Positions 10,669-23,052 of a DNA stretch of 64,000 nt are shown here, one piece after another. The DNA is taken from the NCBI RefSeq assembly GCF_022376445.1, contig NW_025955118.1, forward strand, positions 1 through 64,000. The letters are read 5' to 3'. The stretch's first letter is position 1; each line of letters starts with the position of its first letter. Below the pieces are notes generated by a model. That model was not told the origin of the DNA. It made no database searches and saw only the letters and a list, made by a program, of their open reading frames with translations. Origin of the DNA: Fomitopsis serialis. Its lineage: Eukaryota; Basidiomycota; Agaricomycetes; Polyporales; Fomitopsidaceae. The position numbers and the translations under genes are program-made.

Positions 10669-12744
10669 TCAAACTCGCTGTGTTCCTTTCCTCCTTACAG
10701 CGAGTACCCTAGCGTATCCTAGACACACAGTGCCTGCGAGCATAACAACCTGTGAAGAGAAGCCCACAAATCTCTTATCAGCACCGGTTCCATATGAAGC
10801 AAAGGACGGACACGCACACCGCTGAAGATGATCGGCTTCGTCCAGTCATCTTGCGGGCCTAAGAGCGCGCCACTGATGGGGGACCCTGTGAGCATTGCGA
10901 ACCCACAGAACCAGTATCCCAAGCCTATACGAATGCTATGCGTTTGATGAGCTACGGTACGGAAGGCTGCCAAGTCACGGTGACTCACCCAATTTCATCA
11001 GGGCTTCGAGACATAGAAGCGAATGCGGGCGGGCACATCGCGTTGACTGGGTTTGCCCTAATGAATTAGTACACCTCACTGAATGTCGAGCGGGGACACA
11101 TACGACCACCCGAAAATGCCCCATACAGAATGGTGAAGACGATGACGGCTCCGGGAGTTGTCGCCGCGAACATGACGAAGACCAGCGCACCGGTTATTCC
11201 CGCGAGGGGCGTGATGATGTTGAGGGTTCCTACGCGGTCAGCGATGGCGTTAGGAATTGTCCGACCGATGATTGAGGACGCATTGAGGATCGCGATCTGT
11301 CAGAGATGAGAACCTAGTTCACGTGGGCTTTTTGTGTACAGGATTACCGTGTAGAACGCGAGCGTCTCCGAAAGCCTGTGTTTGTTGACCCATAGCTGAA
11401 GGTAGAAATCTAAGCGGTGTTGTAAATTCTTTATGTTATTCTTATATCACCGACGCATTGCCCACTCACAGGGTAGGAACACACCTAGAAGACAGAGAAC
11501 GGCGCCAACATTCAACCACAGATACGGAGCGTCTGTCAGGATGTCCCGTATTTTTGGCTTCGGAAGGTCATTTCCGCCAGCAGCCTTCCGCCGCTGCCTC
11601 GCGCTCGGTAGGCGAGTGCGGAGCACACAATTTGCGACGACGAGCATTCCAAGCGTGATGAACCCCGCGGCGCGCACACCCCACGCGAAGCCGATGCTTT
11701 TGAAGAGCTGGTTGAGCATGATTGGATAAACGATACCCCCAAAAGAAGCGCCTATCGCGCGAAGTCAGTGGCTCTATGGAGGCAAGGATTGAGCGAGATT
11801 GATTCTCACCGCTGAGCACGAGGCCCATCATGAGGGAACGGTGACGGCGCCAGTAGTGAGATTGAACGGAGAGCGCGGGGACCAGGAGCAAGCCAGACCC
11901 GAAGCCAATGCCGATGCCTTGGGACAAGATGATCTGGTAGTACTTCATCGGGTCTGCGAGGGAGAGCATCATCATGCTACACATTGTCCATGAGCACACA
12001 ACTGGAGAGAGCGCGAAATGGCCGAACCAAAAGATGACGAGAATTGTCCCAACTGCCATCTCGAGGCGGAAGTATCCTTCATCGAAGAGCTTGCCTGCGG
12101 GAAACCCCAGAACAAACAGGAAGAACAGCTGCGTGGAATGTGAGTATGTGGACTTGCAGTCATACAATGCTGTTTTACCTGAAGGGATCCTATCCAGCTG
12201 ATATTCGACGAAGACGATGTGCCCGCGTTGACATAGTATGCTTCAAACACTCCGAACGAGCTCGCGAACCCAAACGTGCAGAACGACACAAGCCATCTAG
12301 CCGGATTGGTCAGTAAACGACTATAACGACATAACAACAGCCGTACCCTCCAAAAACGGACAGCCAAGCCTGCAATCCACCGTCAGGTATGATGGCTGCC
12401 TGTGTGGTAGCAGATACTTCCTCGGATGTCGGCTGATCAAGCATACTTGGACTGAGCTTCGCCAATGTCTCAGATCCCTCGACGACGGTCTTCTCATGTA
12501 CGCTTGATTGGGGGGCATCACATCCATGATGAGTGGAGGAAGGCACGGGTACTAGTGGGGAGAAGATAAGCTTAGGGAACGGCTTTATGTGTGCAGTATA
12601 ATATGAGAAACTAACGCGACTCATCGGAGACCCCTCCGGGGCGTAGAATGTCTCAGGCGTACCCGAACGCTTCCATAGCCCCACGACTCGCCGGGGGATT
12701 GTGTCTGAGCTCCTGTCCGTCCTTGACATCGCAGAGCTAGTCAT
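10669..12744 (-). CDS. MFS transporter, monocarboxylate-permease type (copy 1)
   Basis: Multi-exon plasma-membrane transporter of the major facilitator superfamily, similar to fungal monocarboxylate-permease-like (MCH) proteins. A cytosolic N-terminal tail leads to DGGLQAWLSVFGG, the usual entry to helix 1, then SFGVFEAYYV, LSQGIGIGFGSGLLLVP, GFAWGVRAAGFITLG and SISGALLGPQDDW-type C-terminal segments, with a last helix ending in GYARVLAVRRKG. A 48-nt intron opening GTTCGG and ending TGTAG is needed before MMMLSLADP, matching the intron of copy 2. The stop is at 10669-10671. The start is uncertain: the ATG at 12744 is used, while the residue aligned with the start of copy 2 is Val here. It lies in tandem with copy 2 at 13948-15817 and shares its 5' flank. 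Confidence 0.85.
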
Positions 12745-13016
12745 ATGCGATTACGAGGCACGACGTTGCGGGGACCAACATAATCACTGAGTACTGAGCG
12801 CTGAGCTTCAACAGCGCGAGCAGCGGAGGACGGTACCTGTCTTGGCAACTAGCTGGATTAGTGGGTCCTGTGTCCTTCGACGCGGCTGAACGAACGGCCG
12901 ACAATGCACGCCATGGCCCATGAGAAGCTAGATAAAAATTAATTTCAATCTGTATGCACCTCGCATAACTTGTACGGACAACGGTCACCGTCGCAGCTGT
13001 TGAACTTCCGCCTCCA

Positions 13017-13230
13017 GAGCAAGCTAGGGCCCTTACATACGGCGGGGCCTTCCTACCGCTCCTCCGTAAATTGAAGGGATATTGTTGGCGTAAACATAAG
13101 GCAGCGAGGGATTACCAAGGGAAGTGCGCACATCCGGGGCATGCAACTCTCCGAGACAGCCGGGCATGTCGGAACGACGAAGGCAGTCTATAGCAGCAGA
13201 TCTAGAACATGACATTGGTAGCGACATAGC
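13017..13230 (+). pseudogene. Degraded SDR fragment between the two MFS genes
   Basis: The stretch resembles about 18010-18180 of the intact SDR at 17433: CTTCCTACCGCTCCTCCGTAAA, AGGCAGCGAGGGA and CTCTCCGAGACAGCC are in the same order, with many substitutions and indels. No open frame remains. It shows that an SDR copy once lay between the MFS genes. The rest of 12745-13947 holds the MFS copy 1 promoter and nothing else recognised. Confidence 0.65.
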
Positions 13231-13947
13231 AGCCGCAGCGCTAGAGCCTGAGACTCTGGTCTTATTCGACGAGGATTCACTGTAGTATATGTGAGCCTAG
13301 AATTTGCATTGGATGAAGCGACCCGCGTACGTGATCTTACTCTGCCAGACAACAGCGTGCTGTGCTGATAACCAGTCCCCCATACTAACTGAGAGCTTGA
13401 ACACGATCTCTTCGACGTAAGGGAGGGCAGTTGCATATGGAACGACGACAGTACTTGATGCATGGTCAACGAGCGCTCAGCGCTCAGCGATGGTCATGGC
13501 CGCGCCCAGGTCCTCGCCCTTGTCCCGCCCGCGTCGCGCTCGTCCGGTCCTGCCGGCCCGGGGAGGCTGGTTAACTCAAAGTCCTCCTCGTAAAACTTCA
13601 TGATATTTTGGCCTCGCGGTTCGTTGGTTGCGAATGGTTCAACGTACGCATGAACTACACAGGTCGATGTTAATGACTACTGTATGGCACATCAACGTTT
13701 CAACGCCGGCCTTCGTGAATTCAGTTTGAGGTTCGCTCGCCTCTCTTAGACTCCATTGGAATTAGTGAGCCAGAAGTGTGACGAAACTTCTCGCCTATGA
13801 CCTACTACACGGGTGGCGCTACGAATCTATGATGCATGAATGGTCGTAAAGTACTTCGGTCGTCACCAATTCATCCATGGTGTCGTAAATACAGTAGGCC
13901 AGTGATACGCATCCGCAGCGCAATGACCCTGAGATTGTGTCCACAGA

Positions 13948-15817
13948 TCAGACTCGCCGGGATCCTTTCCGCCTCGCGACGAGTACCCGGGCGTATCCTA
14001 TGCACGCAGCTCCTGCGAGCAAGACGATCTACATCGATTTACGCGTCATATCAGCGAGAATTTTGCACAAGACAAGTAATGAACACGCACCCCGCTAAAT
14101 ATGATCGGCTTCGCCCAGTCATCTTGTGGGCCCAAGAGCGCGCCGCTGATAGGTGTCCCAGTTAGCATCGCGAGTGAGCAGAAGCAGTACCCGAAACCTA
14201 TACGGATGCTGTGCATTATATGCGTGAGCAATGACGTGGAGGTAATGTCATGGAGAGGTACACTTGCCCAATCTCATCTGGGCTGCGAGACATAGATGCC
14301 AGCGTGGGCGGGAGCATCGCGATGACTGAGTGCGTTCGATAGACTAAGTTCCCAGTGAAACCAGATTTAGCAGAGGAACATACAGCCACCCGAGAACGCC
14401 CCATACAGAATCGCGAAGACGATAACAGCGCCGGGCGTCGTCGCCGCGAACATGACGAAGACCAGTGCGCCAGTTATGACGGCGAGGGGCGCGAGTGTGT
14501 TGAGCGTTCCTATGCGGTCAGAAATGGCGTTTGGAACAGTCCGACCGATGATTGAGGAGGCATTGAGGATCGCAATCTATCAGAGGTGAGATGAGAACTG
14601 AGTTGATGCGGCTTCGATGTGGGCATGTTCACCGTGTAAAACGCGAGCGTATCCGAGAGCTCATGTCGGCTCACCCATAATTGAAGGTAGAAGTCTGCGC
14701 AGCACGCCAAGTTAAGTCGTTAGATGCTCGTACTTACCAGTATATTGTCTGTCTACTCACAAGGTAGAAACACGCCCCACAGGCCCAAAAAGCCACCAAC
14801 GCTCATCCACAGATACGGAGTGTCCGTCAGTATATCCCGTATTCTCGGCTTCGGTAGGTCCCTTCCACCAGCAACCTTCCGCCGCTCCCTTGCGCTCGGT
14901 AGGCGTGTGCGGAGCACACAATTTGCGACGACGAGAAAGCCAAGCGTCATGAAGCCTGCGGCGCGCACACCCCATGCGAAGCCGACGCCGTTGTTGAAGA
15001 GCTGGTTGAGCATGATGGGATAGAGGATACCCCCGAAGGAGGCGCCTGCCACCTTGGATCAGTACCTGCATATGAGGCAACGGTTGAGTAAATTGTAACA
15101 CGTACCGCTGAGAACAATCCCCATGACTAGGGAACGCTTTCTCCGCCAGTGATGAGACTGAATGGAGAGCGCGGGGACTAGAAGCAATCCAGACCCTATT
15201 CCTATACCGATCCCTTGAGACAATATTAATTGGTAGTACTTTGTCGGGTCCGCGAGGGAGAGCATCATCATACTACATCATAATTCCGTAAGTATGTTCC
15301 CTAGGATTACCGTGACTTGGACGTACCAAAACACCAGGAACAATGATCCGAAGGCGAGCTCGAAGCGGTAGTAGCCTTCATCGAAGAGCTTGCCTGCGGG
15401 AAGGCCCATGGCAAACAGGAAAAAGAACTGCGCAAGCTATGAGGATGGATATGTACGTTCGCGCAATGCTAGTGTTACCTGAAGTGAACCTATCCAGCTG
15501 ATATTTGACGAAGACGATGTGCCCGCGTTGACATAGTACGCTTCAAACACTCCGAACGAGCTGGCGAACCCAAAGGCACAGAACGACACAAGCCATCTGC
15601 CCAGATTGATCAGTAGACATATGACATGAGGTTGACGACCTTACCCTCCAAGAACGGATAACCAAGCCTGCAACCCACCATCAGGTATGTCGATTTCCTG
15701 TGTGGGCGCGAGCACCTTATCGACCTCGGCCACGGACTCGGATCTGGGCTGTTCAGTCATACTTGAACTTCGCTTCGTCAATGTCTCTAAGCCTTCCACA
15801 GCAGGTTTCCCCTGCAT
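13948..15817 (-). CDS. MFS transporter, monocarboxylate-permease type (copy 2)
   Basis: Tandem paralogue of the gene at 10669-12744, with the same exon plan. Start chosen at MQGKPAVEGLE (ATG complement 15815-15817), since the longer open frame upstream has no ATG. Visible segments are DGGLQAWLSVLGG, SFGVFEAYYVNAGTSSS, LSQGIGIGIGSGLLLVP, GVGFAWGVRAAGFMTLG, FYLQLWVSRHELSDTLAFY and the last helix IVLLAGAACIGYARVLVARR, stop at 13948-13950. As in other MFS proteins it should have 12 membrane helices and act at the plasma membrane. The sequence 5' of both MFS genes is also related, so the duplication unit included the promoter. Substrate unknown; a carboxylate is a family-based guess. Confidence 0.85.
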
Positions 15818-17432
15818 ACTTGGTTGAAAGGGTACCACTTTCACTATGTAGAGCAGGGAAAGAGTGGTGGGAGGAGACAGGCCCCTTACTGCCCGCCTAG
15901 CGTGCGCTTTATTGCACAACTGTTCGGCCAGACGTGCATGAGCACCGGATCCTGCCCTTCGGCGAAGTCATGGACATTGTCATTCAGGGGGCACGACATT
16001 ACTTGGATAAAAATGATGACTGAGATTCAACAACGCGAGTGGTGGATGAGGAGACCTACTAATACTATAGCAGCCCGGAAGCCGAAGGTATGCCCGAGTG
16101 CATCACGAGATCAAAGACGCTGTTAAAGTTTTGATCATTGTCAATGTCAGATGTGAATCGGACGCCTACAGCCTGGGATCCTCCATACCTACATAGGGTT
16201 ATCAATGGACGCGTCGTCAGAGAAGCATTGATTGGGAGACCTCAGAACATGGCGGACTCGGGGACAATGATCTGGAAAAACGAACTCAGCTCTGACATTA
16301 TCTGTGTACCCTGGGCACTTCCACTGGCATCATCGCGGTTGTCTTAGAAAGCGGTCAGTAGGTCGGGCTCCGGCTCTCAAGCCTGAGTAGAAGTCACGAT
16401 CACTGTGAACGTCCATTGCCACGCGGCGCACGCGAAAAAAAACTCACAAGGCGTGGAACGATCATCCTTCCCAACGACTCAGAACTGGCTGAGTGCCAAC
16501 CAGGTTCATGCATCGTCATGAAAGACAGCCGGCTAGCCACAAGCGCAGGTAAATTGCGCACGATATTGCAACTCGCGTGATTGGTCTTCCGAGCGTTCCT
16601 GCCAATCATACAGTGAGTTCTGTGTCTTGGAACGTTGCAAAATCAGAGCGCACCTCATCCTACATTCGATCGCATCAATGATCCTTGAGAGCAGTAGTCG
16701 TGTTGCAGCTGGAGGTAGGCATGTGCGCCATACACGTTACGATACGTGGGACAATGCCCGGAAGGGAGTCGTGGATTTACCGTACCGTAGCCTGCGGACG
16801 CCTCACACGAGGTTTTACAGTCTTATGAAGGTACTTGTCCATCAGATTGCACCATGAGCAGTATTTAGAGGAACACCCACCACATTTTACTCCGTCGATA
16901 GACGCATCGGGCAGCGTCGGCGCCGCTCGGATGTAGGTTTGCAGACGAGCCTATCACATTCTATGGTCGCAAAATATTGGGGTAGATTCTCGAAGCTGTA
17001 GCTCTACCAGCGCTGAGTGCTGGAAAAGAAATATCTAGGCGAGGTGTTTGCTTGCGACTTGTATCATAACGGTTGCGCTGCGGCATGCGCCGGTATGGGA
17101 CAAGGAAGCATCTGTAATGACTTGCGCAGGAAGAACGCTAGAGTAAGCTAGGCACTCCGATCCTACGGCAATCGCAAGAAGGTCAGTGCAGTCCCATACG
17201 GTATCATTATGTCACGGAGTTTGGCTGTGGGGCTGCGCGCTCTGCCAGATCCGGGCTCCCCCTGCAGAAAATCAACAATGACACATCATGATGAGCAGAC
17301 GAAATATCGACCCATGATTACTCATTTTGTGACCAGGCGACCCTTCGCACGGAATATAAGGAGACATCGAGACTTGTCGGTGCGATTGACCATCTCCACC
17401 CCTTCATTGTAGGCTCGAGTGCTGAGACGAGC
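15818..17432. other. Intergenic; MFS and SDR promoters
   Basis: No gene recognised in 1.6 kb. Its left ~250 bases resemble the 5' flank of MFS copy 1. A TATA-like TATAAG at 17355-17360 lies about 75 bases before the SDR start at 17433, in the same context as at 7355. Confidence 0.5.
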
Positions 17433-18541
17433 ATGCCGTCCTACGCCATCATAGGTGGTTCTCGCGGCATCGGAATGGAATTCGTTCGTCAACTAGTACG
17501 TCCCGGTCTCGTATAAGCAGTTCTGTTTCACCCGCTGAACCGGACACATTCTGCGGTATAGGCGCTTAGCGGAGAGAACACCGTCTTCGTAACTGTACGC
17601 AACAAGCAGAAGTCCACGTACCTGCTTGACACAGCGAGCAAACTACCGCACAAGAACGTGCACATTCTAGAGGCGGACGTAGTGGACAACCAAGCCATCA
17701 AAGTACGAATGCTCACCCCCATTTCACGCGCGTGTGCTCAGGCTGGTCTGGCAGAATGCAGCGGCGGACGTAGCCAAGATCAGCGGCGGAAGCCTAGACG
17801 TCCTCATATACAACGCGGCTCGCTTGGAGTTCGACAACATCCTTCGCGGATTGCTGGATTAGTGAGTCCTATGGTTTCTTCGGCTGGTCTGTCTGGCTGA
17901 GCGGAGATATGTTCACAACAGTGAAAGCGAGGAGAAGCTGGACGAGGAATTCATACAGTCTGTACGTACCGAGTGTACGGGCGGACGTACCTGACTTATC
18001 CCCTCTCCAGTCCAAAGTGAACGTCCTAGGCCCTATTCATACGGTGAACGCCTTCCTGCCGCTCCTCCGCGAGGGAACTACCAAGAAGATCGTACTCATA
18101 GGCAGCGAGGGAGGCGAACGCGATTTCGTGCGGCGTGTACACCTCTCCGAGACAGCCGTGTATGGGATCACGAAAGCTGCGGAAAATATGGTAGCGACGA
18201 AATACGCCGCGGAGCTCGAGAACGAGGGCTTCACTGTCGTGGCTGTGAGCCCCGGCTTCGTGGATGTCTCTAGCACCTACAGCGAGCCGGGTAAGCATAA
18301 CTTCTCATCTTGGATGCAAGAGGATACCCTACTGAGCTGATGAATGTACGTTGCAGCACCCGAGGGAAACATACCCAAGTTCAACACGATCGCGAAGAAG
18401 TTCTATGGGGCGTTCCCCAAGACGAGACCACTTGCGCCGCAGGAGGCCGTAGAGCGCCTTATGGTCTACATCGCAAACATAGGCCCCGTGGATTCCGGTT
18501 CTTTCAAGCCGTCTCTCGAGTTCGATACGAGCACACAGTAG
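17433..18541 (+). CDS. Short-chain dehydrogenase/reductase (copy 2)
   Basis: Six exons join into about 250 residues. Motifs: GGSRGIGMEFVRQL (cofactor), ILEADVVDNQAIK, LIYNAARLEFDN, LIGSEGGERDF and the catalytic YGITKAAENMVATKYA, followed by SPGFVDVSS. The exon after the catalytic region (EGNIPKFNTIAKKF) and the end SLEFDTSTQ match copy 1 closely, so these two are the nearest pair. The gene appears intact. It lies downstream of, and divergent from, MFS copy 2. SDRs of this type use NAD(P)H to reduce carbonyls or oxidise alcohols; the substrate is not known. Confidence 0.88.
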
Positions 18542-19104
18542 AGAAAAATGCCACCATTGGCCACAACAGCAGGTGGCGATCTTCGAGTTGCATGCCGGAT
18601 ATAGCTATTCAATCGAACCATATTGTTGTGTCTGGGATAGAGCTGACACGATTGAGAAATCAGCAGTTTCATAAATTGAGTTCCGGTAGGTATATGACGG
18701 CAGATCTAGAGCTGAGGCCACAGTGGGGTCGGAATCGAGAGTGTGCGCGCAAATCAAAGTGCTAGCTTGAATCCGACGTAGTTTCCATAGGCAGACCCCA
18801 ATTACGACGTTATTGAGTACTTGAATCGGGGTCTCCAGTGCAGCCCGTGAAGTTGACTGGGAGGAGGCCAGAGGGTGTAGCTAGGCGCTCAAGCAACAGT
18901 ATGCCATGGGCGCCTACGCGATGTTCCCATGTACGACAGTAGACGCCCAGGATAATTCAGTCCAGGCATCGGCCCACTCTTCGCCGCTGCCAGCTCTCTC
19001 ACTCAATATTGCTTTGTGCTTTCGCTTCGGTCTGCACGCTGGTCGGATTTCTGGACGGCAAGTCAAAATCTCGAAACCTGCAAGACTGTGCGGTGATACC
19101 GGTG
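18542..19104. other. Intergenic, nothing recognised
   Basis: Spacer between SDR copy 2 and ERG27; contains the ERG27 promoter but no clear TATA box. Confidence 0.4.
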
Positions 19105-20716
19105 ATGACGCGCGAGGAAAGGAAGCGTTTGATTGTGTTGGTGACGGGCGCGAATGGGTCCGTAGTGATATCTTCCCTTTCTATTCTACGTCCATCCTAA
19201 CGGGTAGAACGCGCAGGGGTATTGGCTTTGGTACATGCCACCGCTTGCTCGTCCAGCTCTCTCAGCGTCGCCCCCCAGATGCGCAACCCTTTTTCACGTC
19301 TGTGCTCCCGTCGAGCGTGTTGCCGTCGGTCGAGCCGGCATGCGACCTCACCATCATCATGGCCTGCCGGAGCACCCAGCGTGCTGAGGAGGCGCGACAA
19401 AGTCTCTATAACATTCTAGATACCCACATTAATACGATACCTCCCAACACGCCTGAACACGAATACGCAACGGATTTCCGGATGAATGTGCGACTCGAGA
19501 TACATAGGCTGGATCTGTCCGTCATCCGGAGTGTGCTGGAGTTCTCCAAAGAAGCGTCACAAAAGTGAATATGTCGTTTTGTGATGTCGCTCTGCTGACC
19601 TTGCGTGTCAGGTACCCGTACATCTCACGTATAATTTGCAACGCTGGTCTTGCGACATTCAGCCACCTACACTTTCTTGTCTTCTTTAAACAATGCTTCG
19701 AATCGCCACTCAAGGCCGTGAAGCACCCCATGTTCAACATACAAAAGGTCGGGGTGTTAAGTCCAGATAATCTGGGCATGGTATGGCAATGTAACATCTT
19801 CGGCCATTATGTCCTCGTGAGTTCCTTCATCTATTGCCCTCACGAATTCCCAGTGTAGCAACTTGCCATGAAGCGGTGTATGAGATGTGTTGTCGCTGCT
19901 GAATAGCATTTCCCATACCACCCTATGCCCCTTCTCATACGCTGATTAATCATTGTCTCTTCCCCTCAGTTCCGTTCTCTCCAACCGCTTCTCTCCGCGT
20001 GGACCGCCCGATGTCCCTCCGAGCCAGCTCGTGTTCTGTGGATGTCCTCCGTCGACGCGATGGCTACATACGACCCCGACAACGATCCGCAGCTGACGAA
20101 GGTCGCGACGTCCTACCAAGCATCCAAGGCCCAGCTGGACCTCATGATTTGGGAGCTCAACAAGCAGGCGAAGGCGAACGGAAGCGACGTCCAGCACTAC
20201 CTCGTGACTCCCGGGATCACTGCGACGAACGTTGCGGCTGCCCTTCTAAGACCGTATATACTTGAATTGCTGATGATTGCGTTCTTCTACTTCGTACGTT
20301 CACTCCGCTGCTTTACCGAGGGTAGTGTGTGCTGATGTGGTCTGTCGCAGTGTCGCTTCATCGGGTCGCCCCACGTGCTCTTCTCAACATACAAGGCTTC
20401 CGTTGCTGCTTCACACATCACCCTCACACCCTCTCGGTACATCCCATCCACCGCCGCTGCGCACAACGCCGCTCGAGCAAAGGCGCAGAACGGCTACGGC
20501 GCGACGGCGAATGGAAGCACCCAAATAGTGTTCCCCAAGTTCAGCGCCGCCAACGAGCGGTGGGGGAGGGAGTACGTCCATATTGAGCCTGTGACTGTTT
20601 GGGAGCAACACCCGGACGAGGGCGCGCGAGCGATCGAACGATGCGAGAGATTGTATCAGGCGTTTCTGGAGAAGGAGAAGGCGGGCGTGAACGGGACGGC
20701 GAACGGACATGCATGA
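19105..20716 (+). CDS. ERG27: 3-keto-steroid reductase (Erg27-like)
   Basis: Endoplasmic-reticulum SDR that reduces the 3-keto intermediate during C-4 demethylation of ergosterol precursors. The start chosen is MTREERKRLIVLVTGANG; splicing a short intron (donor GTCCGT, acceptor GCGCAG) gives GANGGIGFGTCHRLL, the cofactor motif. Further marks are TIIMACRSTQRAEEARQ, ICNAGLATFS, GMVWQCNIFGHYVL, SSVDAMATYD and the catalytic SYQASKAQLDLM. The extended C-terminal part with PSRYIPSTAAAHNAARAKA and HIEPVTVWEQHPDE is characteristic of fungal Erg27 and not of the small SDRs around it. Single copy; it interrupts the SDR-MFS island and is probably part of the original backbone. Confidence 0.9.
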
Positions 20717-21094
20717 CGAGGCCTTGGGGATCTAAGTGCTTGCATACTACGATTGTCATATTTTACCGCAATTTAGGATGTATGCGTGTCGACGACTCTG
20801 AGTATTCTGAACGCACAGCTTAGCTGCAATAATATTGCTATGACGCGCTCGTAGCGGAAAGCGCTCAGCGCTCATCCTCAAACTCTGATCATCCACTCAT
20901 CCCATATCACTAGTCTAACTGAACACCGTGTTGCGGACTGCACTAGTTCCCGCACTGTCAGTCAAACACTCGTAGATCCGCTCTGTACACTGCCTGTATC
21001 TGAAGGACGTCGCCAGCCCAAGAACGTACCACCGCACTCTCGCTCGCCCGCTCGGGACATATCACACGCACTGAAAGCCTACCTTGGATGCACT
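20717..21094. other. Intergenic; phosphatase promoter
   Basis: Nothing recognised apart from the presumed promoter and leader of the phosphatase gene. Confidence 0.4.
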
Positions 21095-22443
21095 ATGTCT
21101 CCATTCGAGCCAGACAGATGGATAGAACAGCTCATGGAGTGTCAACATCTCTCCGAGCCCGACATGAAGACCCTTTGCGAGCGCGTCCGCTCTATCCTCA
21201 TGGAGGAGTCCAATATCCAGCCCGTCTCGAGCCCAGTCACTATCTGCGGCGACATCCACGGGCAGTTCTGGGACCTGCTAGAGCTGCTGAGGAAGGGTGG
21301 GGACGTGCCCCAGACGAGTTACATCTTCATGGCACGTATGTGTTCCGTCGGGTGCGGCGTGAGGCGAGCTGAGACGTCGGCGGGGCGTGCAGGGTGATTT
21401 CGTGGACAGGGGTCATTATAGCTTGGAGACGGTGTCGTTGTTGTTGGTGCTGAAAGCAAAGTGAGCACGAGCCCCCGCAGCGGTGTTGTTGTGCTCAATC
21501 ACTGTCACCCAGGTATCCGGACAAGGTGACGCTGCTGCGAGGGAACCATGAGAGCAGGCAGATCACACAAGTCTATGGTTTCTATGGTATGTAGTGCTGT
21601 CTTCGTATTCCTAGACATTGTCTCTGCGAACCCCTCACGGAAGGATAGATGAGTGTCAGCAGAAGTACGGGAGTGCACTTGTGTGGAAGGCATGTTGTGG
21701 TGTCTTCGACTTCCTGAATCTCGCCGCAGTACGTACGCCAGATGTCCCTTTTACCTCCATGGCCAACTTACGGTGAATAGATCATCGACGGTGAGACATT
21801 ATGCGTACACGGAGGCTTGTCACCAGATATCCGTACGCTGGATCAAATACGGGTGCTCTCGCGTGCACAAGAGATCCCGCATGAAGGTGCATTCTGCGGT
21901 GAGTGTCGATGGGTGTATGCGGGGCATTTTGGACTGATACGTCATGGAAGACCTGATGTGGTCAGACCCAGACGAGATAGACAACTGGGCAATCAGCCCG
22001 CGAGGCGCAGGTTGGCTGTTCGGAGAGAATGTTACGCGAGAGGTGAACTGAACAGTAGCTATAAACTCCGTCTCGACGGCCTGACGCAGCTTTGTCTAGT
22101 TCAACCACGTGAACTCGCTAAAGCTCATTGCCCGCGCTCATCAGCTCGTTCAGGAGGGCTACAAGTACATGTTTGACGAGCAGCTCGTCACGGTGTGGTC
22201 AGCGCCAAATTACTGCTATCGGTGCGGCAACATGGCTTCAATATTGACGATCCGAGACGACGGATCGCGGGAGTTTACGGTGTACGATGCGGCAGAGGAG
22301 AACGAGAGGGACAAAGGGATGCAGAAGCAGAGGAAAGCGGTGCGTTTTGACATTATTTGTAACCTGAGAATCATCCCCGCTGTGTCGCGGCTTGATACTG
22401 ATGCTAGGTTGAGCAGGGTGCGATGTCTGCATACTTCGTGTAG
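21095..22443 (+). CDS. PPG1: PP2A-like Ser/Thr phosphatase catalytic subunit, Ppg1 type
   Basis: Cytosolic metallophosphatase of the PP2A-like group. All metal and catalytic motifs are present after splicing: [74 protein letters not shown] and [27 protein letters not shown] and the end AMSAYFV fit Ppg1-type enzymes; the exact subtype is inferred. The last short exon ([11 protein letters not shown]) is needed for the C-terminus that PP2A regulators methylate and bind. One oddity: after SYIFM the only in-frame junction uses a GC donor (intron 21332-21392, GCACGT to GCAG). No GT donor nearby keeps the frame. Confidence 0.9.
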
Positions 22444-23052
22444 CTTATCTTGTCCTAGGTTTGTATTCATTCCGCAGTTACTGTGACCCCACCACTCCTC
22501 CGGGTGCCATTTCAGGGGCTTTGAACTTGCTCGGTGTTAGCCCACGTCCCTCTCGCTCTCTTGCTGTTCATCACATACAGCGTGCGATGCTTTCGCACCT
22601 CATTAGCCCCGATCGAGCTATCTCGGTCGGCAAACCACCGCCTGCGAACACATCGAAGCTTACGAGTAATTACAGGCCGAGTCGCCGCGCCGAAGCGCGC
22701 TCCTCTAGCTGACTCCTACGTGACCATAACCTCTCTCTGGCCACTATTGCAGCAAGTAATGGCAATGATGACAGATCACCCTGCACGATGCACATGCAAG
22801 AGTCAAGTGGGGCACTCTTGCCGAGAAACCACGCCAGCCCTTTGCGCGCGCTGCGAAAGGCGGTCCAGTGATGTTCTGCTTGTTGTCACGGCGGGCCTGC
22901 GACTAACATTCTCAGGCTGTCAAGAAACCCCACTTTCGAACATTAAACATACTGTAGTACACCCACCTTGGAACGCCGTGCAGGCTCTATCTATCCAAAC
23001 TCGTGGAGACACTTATCAACTTTACTTTGCTGTTTCCCCTGTTGCTACAAGA
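22444..23052. other. Intergenic; SDR copy 3 promoter
   Basis: No gene seen. The stretch at about 22900-22940 (ATTCTCAGGCTGTCAAG) is also found upstream of SDR copy 4 at about 27055-27085, showing a common 5' flank. Confidence 0.5.
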
